Source: Tenrec ecaudatus
Taxonomy: Eukaryota; Chordata; Mammalia; Afrosoricida; Tenrecidae
Direction: 5' to 3'
Assembly: GCF_050624435.1 (NCBI RefSeq)
Contig: NC_134542.1
Span: 14,449,497 to 14,513,496, forward strand
Length of the DNA: 64,000 nucleotides
The notes under the pieces are model-generated. The model ran no database searches. It was not told the DNA's origin and was given only the letters and a program-made list of their open reading frames with translations. How positions within the stretch are numbered: position 1 is the stretch's first letter; each line of letters begins with the position of its first letter. A program made the position numbers and the translations under genes. Positions 21,869 through 33,099 of this stretch are shown here, one piece after another.

Positions 21869-23269
21869 CGATAGACAAAGCAGCTTTTAAAGCCTTCTAT
21901 CTGCATGCGTGAGCGCATGTGTTAAAATGTATTAAATCAAGATAGTACACAATTAAGTGTCTAATTATGTTGAAAACGCAATTGCACATGTAGAAAATAT
22001 TTTCCTAGTTGCAAAGTTGTTTCTATAATCATTTCGATTGCTCTTTAATCTCCCTCTTTAAACTGTCTGAAGCCTAATGAATGCGCAGAAGGCACCAATT
22101 AGGGGCGGAATACTGGTTTTATTTACACTTACTGCCCAAGTCTCAAAACCAAGTCACAGCAGGACACGGGGTCGTTACATCTTATGAAATAAAATACCAT
22201 GAGATTGTATCTGATTGTTTTCACGTTGTGCTTAGAGATTAAATACCGCAAGGAAAGTGTGGGTGCTTGGATAAGACTTAGAACCTCGCTGATCCAACAC
22301 CGCCACCACCCTGAACCCAGCCCGGCTGTCTGTCAGCAGGGGCATTATTAGGAGTCAATTCAATGGAAAGTTTGTTCAAGAATATGTCTGGGCATTTTTT
22401 TTTTTTTTGTGAAACGAAGGAAAGTTGAGTCAATCCATAGAGCCAATTGGTAATTTCAACAAGTCAATTTAAAAGGTTTGACATGGAAGAGCTAGAGTAT
22501 CAAAGAGGGTAAATGTTTACACATTACTGATTCATTCAAATATCTTCTTCACATTGATAAGTGCTGAGACTTGTTTAAACAAAACACTTAAACACAGCAA
22601 TGATCAAAACAGATGAACCCCCATCTTCGTGAAGGCTACATTCCACTATAACGGAATGGAGTAGAGAAATGGCTAGCTGAAACTGTGGTGTCCCAGGATT
22701 GCTGATGGTTTATGTGGGCCTTAATACCAAAGTCCAGGGTCTTTTAAATTTTCTATAGGACTTCAGAGGAAAACCATCCATCTTCCTGAGAAGTGTCACT
22801 TAATTAGAGATAATGCCATAGTGCGGTTCTAGTGGGAAGTGCTGAGTAGAATGTGAAGATGATCGGTGGAAAAGACTAGTTCAATTGGTTTACTTTGGAG
22901 TCGTATCAGTACTTGTAAGGGTTATTTAAGAGAAGCAGGAAGAATGGTGGAATTACTTGTCAACTTGTCAATATAGGGTGTGTGAAAATGGGTAAAGGTT
23001 TGGTGAGTGAAGAGAGCTTTCTTGGCTTCTTTCTCCTGTTTTTCATAAAACTATAAAGATAAATCAAGAATGAGTATTTACATGACTGAGCCTATGTTGT
23101 TGTCATTTGCCTGCACTGTCTTCCTTGTACTTGTGGTTTTCCTGGGACTATAATCGCCTTTTTTTGTTTGTGTTTTCTTCTGTTTCTTCTTCCACTTTCA
23201 TCAATCAGTGTATCTGCAAATAGTGGTATTTGTAGGGAATATTGTAACAAATGTAAGAGGTTATTTAAT
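21869..23269. other. Intergenic, A/T-rich, no clear feature
   Basis: A short poly(T) run lies at about 22390. I recognise neither genes nor named repeats. Confidence 0.4.
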
Positions 23270-23600
23270 GAGGATTAGGGGAAGGTGGGGGGAGAAAAGG
23301 GGATTCAATCACAAGGATCAACATATAACCCCCTCCCAGGGGGACGAACAATGGGAAAGTGGGTGAAAGGTGATAGAGGACAATGTAAGATATGAAAATA
23401 ATAGTCTATAACTTATCAAGGGTTCATGAGGGAGGGAGGGTGGGGGACGGAGGGGCGTAATGAGCTGATATCAAAGGCTCAAGTGGAAAGAAAAATGCTT
23501 TGAAAATGATGATGGCAGCATATGTGCTTGACACAATGGATGTATGGATTGTGATGAGATGTAAAAGCCCCCAATAAAAGTATTTAATTAAAAAAGAGGA
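23270..23600 (+). mobile_element. L1 3' UTR, strongly 5'-truncated
   Basis: It carries GGATCAACATATAACCCCCT, the purine-rich GAGGGAGGGAGGGTGGGGG tract and the end GCCCCCAATAAAAGTATTTA, which includes an AATAAA and leads into A-rich sequence. Confidence 0.75.
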
Positions 23601-23689
23601 GGATTTGAAGCACATAATGATGAGGATCAAAGACTGAAGCATTCAATATGGATTGTGACTTAAAGAAAAAAATTCTCACAACTGGGCCA

Positions 23690-24270
23690 ATAGGTACCAT
23701 CATGATAAATGGAGAAAAGATTGAATTTGTCCAAATCATTGCTCATGGAAGTAGTAGTCAAAGATCAAATGATGCAGTGCATTAGGTAAGCCTGCATCCC
23801 AAGACCTCTTTGAAGTATTTAAGATGATGTTTTCAACTGCCTCATCTGCATGTGAAAGCTGGACATTGAATAGGGAAGACTGAAGAAGAATCCATGCATT
23901 TGAAATATGGCGCTGGCAAAGAATATAAAAAGTACCAGGCACTGCCAAAAGAGCAAAAAGATCTTCCCTGGAAGTACAGCCCAGATGCTCCTTGGAAGCA
24001 AGAATGGTGAGACTTCATCTCACATACTTGGGGCATGTTATCAGGAGATACCAGTCCCTGAAAAAAGACAACCTGCTTGGTCAAGAGGAAGAGCGGAGTA
24101 AAAGAGGAAGCCCCAAGGTGAGATGGAGTGACACAGTAGCTGCAACAATGGGCTCAAACATAAGAACATTTGGGAGGATGGCCCAGGACCAGGCAGTGTC
24201 TTGTTTTGTTGTATATAAGGTCGTTAAGAGCTAGAGCTGACTCTATGTCATCTAATAACAACAACAAATT
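23690..24270 (+). mobile_element. RTE-clade LINE 3' end (decayed ORF2 C terminus)
   Basis: Translation in shifting frames gives ACESWTLN, GDTSLKKDNLLGQEEE-like and KRGSPKVRWSDTV segments. This is the C-terminal signature of RTE/BovB reverse transcriptase proteins (ESWTL..., H..R...LEKD..LG..G...RGRP...W.D). It ends at AATAACAACAACAAA, the short simple-repeat tail typical of RTE. Confidence 0.8.
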
Positions 24271-24354
24271 CTATGCCCTTGAAAAGAAATATATACTTAG
24301 AAACTAAAAAAAAGAAAAGAGAAAGCGACTATTTATTAGAAGGAAGTCGAGAGG

Positions 24355-24950
24355 TGCCAGAGACCAAATCAGTCGAATTAGAGCAAACAGGCTTTATTGG
24401 GGAGAAAGACCCAGCCTGGGCGAAGTCCCACGGTCCACAGTGTCTGGGCCGGAGGAGACGCACTGCAGGCTACAGGGGTGATGCTTATATATGGACAGGT
24501 ATGTCCGGGTTTCTGGAATGTAAGATGTCTTCCTGGTTCTGGGTATATTCGTGCCGGGTGCAGAATGGTGGGCAAGAACAAAGCGGGCACTGAGCCAAAT
24601 GGGCCGTGAACAAAACGGACCGTGAGTAAAAGAAAGAAAATAACTTGCAAAGCTGCTGACAGGTTACATAGGCAGCTCTGGTCAGCTCCGTAGGTGTGTG
24701 TGGGAGATTCGAGGTCACTTGCTGCTAGAAGCCAGACTGGCATTGATCCGACCATACATTTATAACCAAAGGAAACTGGCCGTGCCACTCCAATTAGCCC
24801 CCAGGTTTGGTGAGGATAAGGGGATCAATATTTCACCATTAACTGTAACCCATTCATGGCACATCAGCATGCTGAGAATGCTGGCGAACTGATGGCATAT
24901 CCATTCCCAAACTCTGCGATGGGAGTTTAAGACGTCTCTCAATGCATTAA
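24355..24950 (-). mobile_element. Solo LTR of a class I endogenous retrovirus type
   Basis: On the minus strand a TATATAAGC box (near 24487) is followed by an AATAAAGCCTG polyadenylation signal (near 24400) and a U5-like end at 24355, where the + strand starts TGCCAG. This order of promoter, signal and terminus is that of a gammaretrovirus-like LTR. No viral genes flank it. The 5' limit (near 24950) and the target duplication could not be fixed. Frames at 24378-24788 are not genes. Confidence 0.7.
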
Positions 24951-25019
24951 AGCCTGTCGTGTAATCATGCGATGCCGTCTTTGCCGGGACCCTGTTCCGC
25001 GGTTCTATTCTGAATTGCT

Positions 25020-25949
25020 TGTTCTCTAAGCTTCTCCCTTCACATACCCAGTGAATTCCTCTATCTTACTTCTCCGTCTCTGTTTCCCTCCTCCTTTGAG
25101 TAGACCGTCGCCTTTAAGAGGGAATGCACGGTGACTGTGTTTGTAATCTTGGTGTCGCAGTTAGGAATAGTTCTAGTTGCAGATGACTGCATTCATCACG
25201 ACTGGTGACTTACGTAGCGATGCATTTTTTCTTACATTTCAGGAAACCTCAAGGCCAGCCATGCAGCAGCTCAGCTGTGCAATCGGGGACCCAGGCTCTT
25301 TCTGTCCTTGTCCCCAGCAGGTGGATTTTGTTTTATTTTGTCTAGGTGCCCAGCATCATGTCCTCACCCTGGGATTTCAGTGCAAAAGAAAATCGATTGG
25401 CACAAAAGGCTCCTTCTTCATATGCCCGAGTGTTCTTTCCAGAGAGAAGACACTTCTTACAAAAGCCAAAGTGAGTTCTGCTCTCGGCTTCCTGAGCAGA
25501 GCTGAGTCACGTGTCTAGCTCGACCTGCAAGAAGGCTAGGAGGCTCTCCCTTCCTGGAAATCAGAGCGTTTTCACCCACGCAACAAAAAGTAAGGACTGG
25601 ACTGGAATGGCCTTTGGCGGTGAGCTTGACTTCCTCACGCTCAGAGGAGCGCTCCCTCTCCTGAACTTTGGGCCAGGCCCAGGTGGGAGCGCTCACAGCC
25701 TGTAGCTGGCGAATGGGTCCTACTGCGGGATCTGTGAGCCACTGGGTTCCAAGAGGGCTGCGGCTCAGCCAGGCAGAACCACCAGCACCGCCCCACGGAA
25801 GACAGGTTGGAGCAGCGGGGTTTTCTGGGAGTAGGTAAGACAAAACATCTTGACTGAAGACAGCGAAGGCCTTGCCCATTGGAATGAAACCTAAGTGCTG
25901 CGACCTCCACTTTGGTCTAGCTGAGTTTTCCAGGGGGTAAGTGAGCCTT
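25020..25949. other. Segment with an old repeat and no supported gene
   Basis: About 25240-25420 resembles a widespread old mammalian repeat (CAGCCATGCAGCAGCTCAGC, GGGACCCAGGCTCTTTCTGT). The 170-residue minus-strand frame at 25457-25969 and its overlapping partners lack protein-family features. Confidence 0.4.
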
Positions 25950-26158
25950 GGTGGCGTGTGGTTACACATTCAACTGAGATCCTCGAAGTCAACTCTTCGA
26001 AGCCACCAGGCGCTTTGCGGGAGAAGGATGGCTTTCTACTCCCTTTAAGAATTAGTCTCGGAAACTCACAGGGGCCGCTAGTCAGTCTTACCCAGTGCCT
26101 GCAGAGTCGCGATAATTCGGCATTGACTCAATGGCTGTAAGTTCGCTGGCGTAGAAGG
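25950..26158 (+). repeat. AfroSINE copy, near full length
   Basis: Head GCCTTGGTGGCGTGTGGTTA, body GGAGAAGGATGGCTTTCTAC and tail CGGCATTGACTCAATGGCTG. Confidence 0.85.
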
Positions 26159-26787
26159 GAGACGACAATTTCAGGAGAATTCTGAAGTTCTGATGTTGTT
26201 TGATTAATTGTTTGAAGCCACAGGCTTGATGGTTAAAGGCTGATGAGCTTAAGTTACACTTACACCTTTTAACAATCCTAATGTAGTCAGGAATATCCAG
26301 TATGAGCAAAAGGCAAGAGGTGCCACATCATACTGTATGACTCAGAAGTCCCAACAACTTTTGATGTGAGCTTGTATCAAAAGCAAAAGGCGACTAAACA
26401 ATGCTATTAGGAAAAACAACAACAAAGGTATTAGGAAGCAAAGTCTGCACTTCTTCCCTTGACATAGAATGCTAAAAACCCCGAATGACGAAAGAAGCGA
26501 TTTTCAGTCACTCTGACCCATTTATGAAAGTCCGTTTTATCATTTATAATGTTATTTTTATTTTGAATTGATGCATATATCCAGAAAGAGCTTTAACTGT
26601 CTGGCAAGTCATTTTACTTATTTTCAACCTGTAACTGTATTATACTGCCCCCCACCCCCCCAAAAAAAAGAAGTGAAAAATGAAACGTAAATGATCATGA
26701 AGCTGATGGGAGTAGGGGTGAGGAGTAGGTAGACGTGTAAACTGGAAAGCCTAAAATTAACTACAAGAACATTAATAAATAGAAGAA
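26159..26787. other. Intergenic, no clear feature
   Basis: A/T-rich sequence with a C-run/A-run junction at about 26650. No gene or named repeat supported. Confidence 0.4.
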
Positions 26788-26956
26788 AAGCAAACCTACT
26801 GCTAACAAGTCAATTCTTACTCAGTGACACTGGGTTTGGAAGAGTAAATTTTTATACAGAAAACCTCATATTTTTCCAAAGGAGCAGCTTGTGGGTTTGA
26901 ACCGCCAACTTTACAATTAGCAAATGCTTACTTGACAGCACCACCAGGGTTCCTTA
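26788..26956 (-). repeat. AfroSINE copy
   Basis: The complement of the tail (CTACTGCTAACAAGTCAATT) to the complement of the head (GACAGCACCACCAGGGTTCC). Confidence 0.8.
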
Positions 26957-28659
26957 GGCAAAGGAGGAGTTTGGCCAGAAACTTTCTAAGAAAACTGTAA
27001 CTATTAGATAGAAAGAAGCATTAGTGTTTGGATTATCAATGACGTTAGCCTCTACAAATAAATCTAATTTAGCATGTAAAAACTTGAATGTTAATACAAA
27101 ATAAAATACTTTGAACATTTGGCTTCTTGGGGTCCTATTTGAAAGTGGTGAAATGGCTATTGAAGAGGCAAAGGGTAGTTTCCTACTTAAAACACCTCAA
27201 AATGACTTTATTTTATCCTAATACTTCAAAGATAGTCGAACTGAATATATATACCTTTAATTGCTGACAGTATTTCTGCATAGTATTCTGGGCTTTAATG
27301 TAATAATTGCATTCAATTCCTAACTGTTTGTAGAAGAACTTTATTTTTCTTCTCTGAAAGAACTTTTCTTTTCTTCTATATTCTCAAATTTCCATATGAT
27401 GTGCCTTAAGGTGGGTCTTCCTTCATTCTGTCAGACACTCAATGGTCTCCTAAAAGCTAAAGATATACTTCATTCCTAGAAAAATCTCCTGAGTTATCTC
27501 CTTTAAACTTGGCTCCCAGTCACTATCTTGTTGTTTTGTCTGTTTTTAATTTTCTGGAGATTCTATTAATTTTCTGTTCTTTCTTTCTCGAGAGTCTAGT
27601 GTTCAGATGTAAGCCGTCTTGGATTGATCTTTTAGTACTTTTGTCTTTTCTCTCCTATTTCCCATGGATTTTTTTTGTCACTCTCTGAAAGGTTCTCTTA
27701 ATTGTATCTCCCAACTTTTATGTTGAATATTTCACTTCAGATTTCTAATTCCCAAGGACTCATTTCATTTTTTAAAAGCATTTTGTTTTGATTCAATAAA
27801 TGCAAAATCCTTTTATCTTTCCACTGAAATTAATAACCATTCTCCTGCTGTATTTACCCTGCTTTTTCCATCCGTCCCTCTTCCAGCTTTTCTTTCCGTC
27901 TCTTCTTTATGTTAGAGATTGTGTGTGTGTGTGTGTGTGTGCGTGTGCTTAGTTATTGCCTCATATTTAAGAATAAAGCCTAAGAAGTTGCCTGGGCAGC
28001 CTGTAGTTTGGTTCCATCTAAGGTCACTGAGCGCCTGAGGAGGGCACACCTGGTAAAGAAACTGGAGAGGGGTCACCTTCCACGACATTCAAATCTCAGT
28101 GACTTTCCATTTCTCGCGTGCTTGTGCTCCTACTGTCTCTCCCTTCATCCCCCAGGCCCCCACCTCACCCACAGAGCTCCTGGGGCTGTCAGTCCAGAAT
28201 CCTCCTCCTGGGTTGCCTGCTAAGCAAGCTCACGTCTCCAGGGGGTTGGGGGATTGGGGAGGTGCGGGGATGGAGAGGGCTCCTCAGACTCAAGGTCAGC
28301 CGTGCTAGTCTCTATCCCCCTTGGGGTGCCCCCTGTCCAGGCTCCGTAAGGCAAATGGGGTTAGCTTTCGGCCCTCTCTCTCCGCCAGCTTCAGTGTCAG
28401 CTTTCTCTGGTCAGCCAAGTCCGAGAGTCCTCACCAGCTGCGTTCTCAGCTTCCAAAATGCTGTTGCTGACATCAGCGCTCCTTGGCTTTTAAGACTTGT
28501 GGTTTAAGTCTCAGGGTTTTTGTTTTTAAATCCCCTTTCTGAAATTGTAGGGGAAAGCTTCCACAGGGACTAATGGGAAACGAATGCCTACATCACCAAT
28601 TCGGCTGAAAGACCCACGGGTCTCCGTGCAAGTGCATGGAGCTCACTGTACGGCTGCAG
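26957..28659. other. Intergenic, mostly A/T-rich, then GC-richer
   Basis: Bases 27340-27860 are pyrimidine-rich and look like the complement of an old repeat, not named. A (GT)n run is at about 27921. Bases 28000-28500 are GC-richer with overlapping short frames but no supported gene. Confidence 0.4.
27921..27950. repeat. (GT)n microsatellite
   Basis: About 14 GT units with one GC interruption. Confidence 0.9.
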
Positions 28660-28853
28660 TGGAACTCCCTGCCGTCCATTCGTTTGTGGCTCACACTCAC
28701 CCTCAGGCCAAAGGAGCCATGTGGATCTCCAGGATCACAATCTTTCTGGCAGGGGAAGGCCTCGTCTTTCTCGCACACAGTGGGTGATGGTTTCAAACTG
28801 CTGACCCTGCAGTGAGCCGTCCACTCACAACCTACTAAACCACAAGGGCTCCT
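28660..28853 (-). repeat. AfroSINE copy
   Basis: The complement of the tail (CTCCCTGCCGTCCATTCGTT) through the body to ACTAAACCACAAGGGCTCCT at the head. Confidence 0.8.
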
Positions 28854-29091
28854 CTCGGGAAACCGGCGCCGGTAAGACGTGCTCAACTCAAGGTTGCCTC
28901 GGACCTTCAGTTTATAAAACATACAGTGCTCCCCCCTCCCCACACACACACAAGCAGTGTCTGTGAAATGTGTAACCTGTCTCATCTTGATTCCCTCAAA
29001 CTTTTAATAATGAGAATATTCCTTTCCAAAGTGAACTTGCAAATGGCTGGCTGCCTTCAAAGAATAGCCTATTATGTGCTGGGATGCTGGG

Positions 29092-29302
29092 GCACCAAAC
29101 TCAACTCCCTGCCATCAAGTCGATTCCAGCTCATAGGGACTCTATAAGGCAAGGTAGAACTGTCCCTGTGGATTTTTGAGAATGCAACTCTTTATGGGAA
29201 TAGAAAGCCTCATCTTGCTCCCATAGAGTGACTGGTAGTTTTGAAGTCCTGACCTTGTGGTTAGCAGCCCAACTGGTAAATACTATGCCACTAGGGTTCT
29301 GG
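29092..29302 (-). repeat. AfroSINE copy, well preserved
   Basis: It starts ACTCCCTGCCATCAAGTCGA and ends CTATGCCACTAGGGTTCT on the + strand. The middle (TTATGGGAATAGAAAGCCTC) is close to the family pattern. Confidence 0.85.
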
Positions 29303-29624
29303 CGGAGGGGTGGAATGGTAGGGGCCACAGGGGAAGCAATTCCACAAAATATATTTTATTTTCTTGTTGTATTTCATGTTTCCATCCAATGTTTATACTT
29401 CACAAGAAGAGCTGAAGTTGCTTTGACACGTAAGGCCCTCACTAGTCTGTATACGGAAAGATTCCTCTTTGCACTTGTATTATTTCTCTGCTTGATTTAA
29501 GAAGTCTATCTAAAAATCCGTATTAGAGCTTAACTAACCTCCCTATTCAATAAACATTTGCAGCCAGCGTATGATTTTACCTTTTTCTTGGCTATAAGCT
29601 TAAGGGAAGCTGCTCACAAAGACG

Positions 29625-29712
29625 TACTTCTATGGAACCCTATGGGGTTCAAACCGACCACCTGTAGTTTAGTAGTTGAGTGTGACCAGTTGGTGTCACT
29701 TAGCCACCTTAT
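29625..29712 (-). repeat. AfroSINE fragment at the minisatellite edge
   Basis: TATGGGGTTCAAACCGACCA and the following bases resemble the complement of the SINE middle and head. It ends where the minisatellite begins. Confidence 0.55.
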
Positions 29713-29714
29713 AT

Positions 29715-30535
29715 GATTTAAAGTTGTACTCATGTGAGAAGCAATCTGTCTGTGTACAGGTGAGTAATAATCTGTGTACATGTGAATAACAGCCTGTGTA
29801 CAGGTGAGTAATAATGTGTCTGTGTACATGTAACAGTCTGTGTACACGTGAGTAACAATCTGTGTACATGTGAGTAACAATCTGTGTACATGTGAATAAC
29901 AATTTGTGTACATGTGAACAACAATCTGTCTGTGTACACGTGAGTAACAATCTGTGTACATGTGAGTAACAGTCTGTGTACATGTGAGAAACAATCAGTG
30001 TACATGTGAATAACAATGTCTGTGTACTTGTAACAATCTGTGTACACGTGAGTAACAATCTGTGTACATGTAAGAAACAATCTGTGTACATGTGAGTAAC
30101 AATCTGTGTACATGTGAGTAACAGTCTGTGTACATGTCAGTAACAGTCTGTGTACATGTGAATAACAATTTGTGTTAAATGTGAATAACAATGTCTGTGT
30201 ACACGTGAGTAACAATCTGTGTACACGTGAGTAATAATCTGTGTACATGTGAGAAACAATCAGTGTACATGTGAATAACAATGTCTGTGTACTCGTAACA
30301 ATCTGTATACACGTAACAATCTGTGTACATGTAAGAAACAATCTGTGTACATCTGAGTAACAATCTGTGTACATGTGAGTAACAGTCTGTGTACATGTCA
30401 GTAACAGTCTGTGTACATGTCAGTAACAATTTGTGTTACATGTGAATAACAATGTCTGTGTACACGTGAGTAACAATCTGTGTACACGTGAGTAATAATC
30501 TGTGTACATGTGAGTAACAATCTGTCTATGTACAC
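29715..30535. repeat. Minisatellite, about 22-bp unit with a ~262-bp higher-order repeat
   Basis: The unit AACAATCTGTGTACATGTGAGT recurs for about 0.8 kb, with variant units (AATAATCTG, AACAGTCTG, and a longer unit containing AATGTCTGTGTAC). A distinctive block (GAGAAACAATCAGTG) occurs at 29986 and 30251. Another (TGTGTTAMATGTGAATAAC) occurs at about 30171 and 30432. This gives a higher-order period of 261-265 bp, close to twelve units. Because 22 is not a multiple of three, all three minus-strand frames stay open and give periodic peptides (up to 214 codons); these are artefacts, not genes. Confidence 0.95.
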
Positions 30536-30614
30536 GACGAGACACCTTGTTCCATGATGCTGTTGCTGCTTCCCCTGCTGCACACGGAGATCTTGCTGCT
30601 TTTGCGTGAGGCCC

Positions 30615-30980
30615 TGTGTGTGTGTGTCGTTAGGGGCCATCGCGTTGGTCCTGACCCACAGTGACCCAGGCACAAGAGAAGGAAACACTGCACGGACCTG
30701 CAGCACCCTCATGGCCATTGTTGCAGCCCCTGTGTCAATCCATCGACTCGTGGGTCTTCCTTTTTCCCTGCCCCTCCACTTAACAGCACGACGTCCTTCT
30801 CCAGGGACTTGTCTCGCCTGGAAATATGTTCACAGTATGTCAGATGAAGTCTCACCATCCTTGCCTCTAAGGAGCACTCTGGCTGTACTTCTTCCGAGAC
30901 AGATTTGTTTGTCCCTTTTAGCAGTACGTGGTCCTTTCCATATAGCAGCCCATGGTATTTCAAGTTGGAGGGGGCTTAAA
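30615..30980 (-). mobile_element. RTE LINE 3' end, minus strand
   Basis: The + strand contains the complement of the LEKD coding stretch (CGTCCTTCTCCAGGGACTTG) and CCATCCTTGCCTCTAAGGAG, the conserved EARMVRLHL-coding part. Its 3' end, near 30615, adjoins the minisatellite. Confidence 0.75.
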
Positions 30981-30984
30981 GGCA

Positions 30985-31075
30985 AAGGCTGGGGTGGAAG
31001 GGAAAGAGGAGAAGGAAGAAGGAGAAGGAAGAAGGCAAGAGGAGGAAGTGGTGGATAAAGAGGAAGAGAAGGCAG
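30985..31075. repeat. Purine-rich (GGAAGAA)n-like tract
   Basis: About 90 bp almost wholly of G and A, in irregular GAAGGA units, between two RTE fragments. Confidence 0.85.
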
Positions 31076-31089
31076 TTTTAAGGAGGAAC

Positions 31090-31595
31090 TGAGGTCTTAC
31101 CTTTTGTTATTAGTTGGTGTTGAGTCTACTCATGGACTATGCACAATAGAATGAAACGCTGCCCAGTCCGGTGCCTTTCTTACAACTGTTGCTTTCTTGG
31201 ATCCCATTGTCTCAGGCATGTGTCAATCCATCTGCTTAACAGTCTTCCTTTATCACCCACTCCTCAATTATGATGACCCTTTTCAGGGCTGATCTCCTCT
31301 GATAATCTGTCCAAAGCACCCAAGAGGAAGTCTGGCCATCTTCACTTCTCTAGAACATGCTGGTTGTCCTCTTTCCAAGCCAGATTTGTGTATGGCAGTC
31401 CAGGATATTTTCAATATTTGGCGGACCATGATATTTTCAGAATTCTTTGACAATACCATAATTCAAATGCATCAGTTGTTCATTCATTGGTCTTCCTTAT
31501 TCACTATACAATTTTCACATGCATTGAATATATCTTGGCTTGAGTCAGGTGCACTTTGGTCTTCAAAATAACTTCCTTGGTCTTTAACACTTGAA
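31090..31595 (-). mobile_element. RTE LINE 3' end, a second minus-strand copy
   Basis: It repeats the order seen at 30.6 kb: a tail region with GGTGTTGAGTCTACTCATGG, then the complement of the C-terminal coding region, continuing further 5' (CTTATTCACTATACAATTTTC). Its similarity to AfroSINE tails is described under findings. Confidence 0.75.
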
Positions 31596-31713
31596 AGAGG
31601 TCTTGTACAGCAGATTTGCCTACAGCAATATGTGATTTGATTTCCTAGCTCCATAGAGTTTAAGTGAACTTCCTGATTTATTAAGTCGCTTTTGGAAAGG
31701 TAGTCACCAAATA

Positions 31714-32545
31714 TGGGGGTACCCAAAAAATCCGGGATTGTGCTGGGCGGAACAGAGCTTTGTAGTAGTACCAATTTCCCCCCTGCTAGGTGAGTGTTGA
31801 GCAACTCGCTCTGAGTTAGTGTAACCAGTGACATCCCCTGGCAAGATTCTCTCTGGTCACAGTGAATTTTGTCATGAAAGCAGTTTTGTTCAAACCTCAT
31901 TTCTTGTGATGGCTGATTTAAGAGAACAGTGTTGGCTATGAAAAATGCCACAGAAATTGTTGTGATGTTGAACACAGCTTACCAGAAAAGTACTATGGGA
32001 AAAAATCAAGTGTATGCGTGATTTTCTTGTTTCAAATAAGGTGAAATGTTGTTTGATGACAAACCTCATTCTGGATGTCCGTCAACTTCCTGAACACATG
32101 AAAATGTCGACTTGTAGTTCGTTCCACTAGGTCAGACTATTAATTAAGCAACTGTTCAATGTAAAGGTTCTGAAAAGATCGCAAAAACGGTGTGTGACAA
32201 AAAAGGCCTGATTTTTGGCAGACGGGACTTGTTTTGCCACCGGGACAATTCACCTGTTCACGCAAAAAAAGAAAGCCCAAACAAACCAGCATGCCTCTCT
32301 CGCCCTACACACCTTATTCACCTGACCTTGCTCTGTGTGACTTCTTTTTGTTTCCGTGAATGAAGAGGGACAGAAAGGACAGCAATTTGATGAAGTAGAA
32401 GAGGTGAAGTATAAAATGAGGGAGGTGCTGTCAGCCATCCAAACAAATGAGTTTCTAAGAATGGAATTGCAGATTTGACAACTGTATTAAGTGTAATGGA
32501 GAAATCTTTGAACGTGATAAATTTTTTGTGTGAAAAAATTTAAAT
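31714..32545 (+). mobile_element. Mariner DNA transposon with broken transposase
   Basis: The left end reads GGGGGTACCCAAAAAATCCG just after a TA (31712-31713), as in mariner elements. Inside, in shifting frames, are DNSPVH at 32244 (second catalytic Asp of the D,D34D triad), PYSPDLALCDFF at 32312 (third Asp at 32339) and a terminal NGEIFERDKFF near 32500. The second and third Asp codons lie 95 nt apart in different frames, where an intact gene would have about 105 nt, so an indel separates them. Several stops are present. A matching right inverted repeat was not found; the 3' end is approximate. Confidence 0.8.
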
Positions 32546-32579
32546 ATATAGCTGGGGTGGGTGGGGATTCTCCCACCCT

Positions 32580-33095
32580 CTATATTCCCAAGTTCTTAAG
32601 AATAGGACTGATTCCTAAAAGCTTGTCTTAAAACAATCAGCTGTCTCAGCAAAATGTCAGCTAAGAAGCACATCAGCCTATATGATCCAAGGATTGCAAA
32701 TCATGAAATCCATGATCAGAGGAGGGAATTATATTAAAGCTTAAATTCTGAAGGTCTGGTATGTAGAAGGATATGGATAACAGTGAAAGCCCAAAAGCCA
32801 TCTTCAGAGTCCCTTCCTGGATAAAGCCTCCATCGAATCCCTTCTGAACATTATCCAGAGATATGATTAATCTTGCCCTCAGACAGAGTGCAATGGAAAA
32901 AGCATTATCTCTACCAACCTGATAAGCCCAGGGAAGGGCAGTCTCCTCTCAGAGCTTGCCTGAGTTTGTGCTTGATGGAGATCACTGCACAGAACACTGT
33001 ACAGACATGAATCCTACCTGGACTGCCCTTAGAAGGCCCCTGGCCCAATCTTGTAGGCTCCTCTGTCTACTAAAACATGCATTCTCCCATCATGG
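32580..33095 (+). repeat. Probable old L1-type 3' UTR relative
   Basis: Phrases such as GAAGCACATCAGCCTATATG and GACAGTGAAAGCCC-like stretches parallel the L1 3' UTR-like copies at 38.1 and 46.9 kb. It is too diverged for firm boundaries. Confidence 0.4.
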
Positions 33096-33099
33096 CCCC

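Noticed and set aside
25457..25969. 170-codon minus-strand frame
   Set aside because: It overlaps an old repeat and an opposite-strand frame, with no recognisable domain or splice sites.
29614..30429. Long minus-strand open frames (126-214 codons) rich in Thr, Tyr, Cys and His
   Set aside because: They translate the 22-bp minisatellite; all three frames stay open because the unit lacks stops and is not a multiple of three.
29715..30535. CRISPR-like spacing of repeats
   Set aside because: The units are contiguous tandem variants without unique spacers, in a mammalian genome.
31484..31975. 163-codon minus-strand frame
   Set aside because: It spans the junction of an RTE fragment and the antisense of the mariner, so it is a chance frame.
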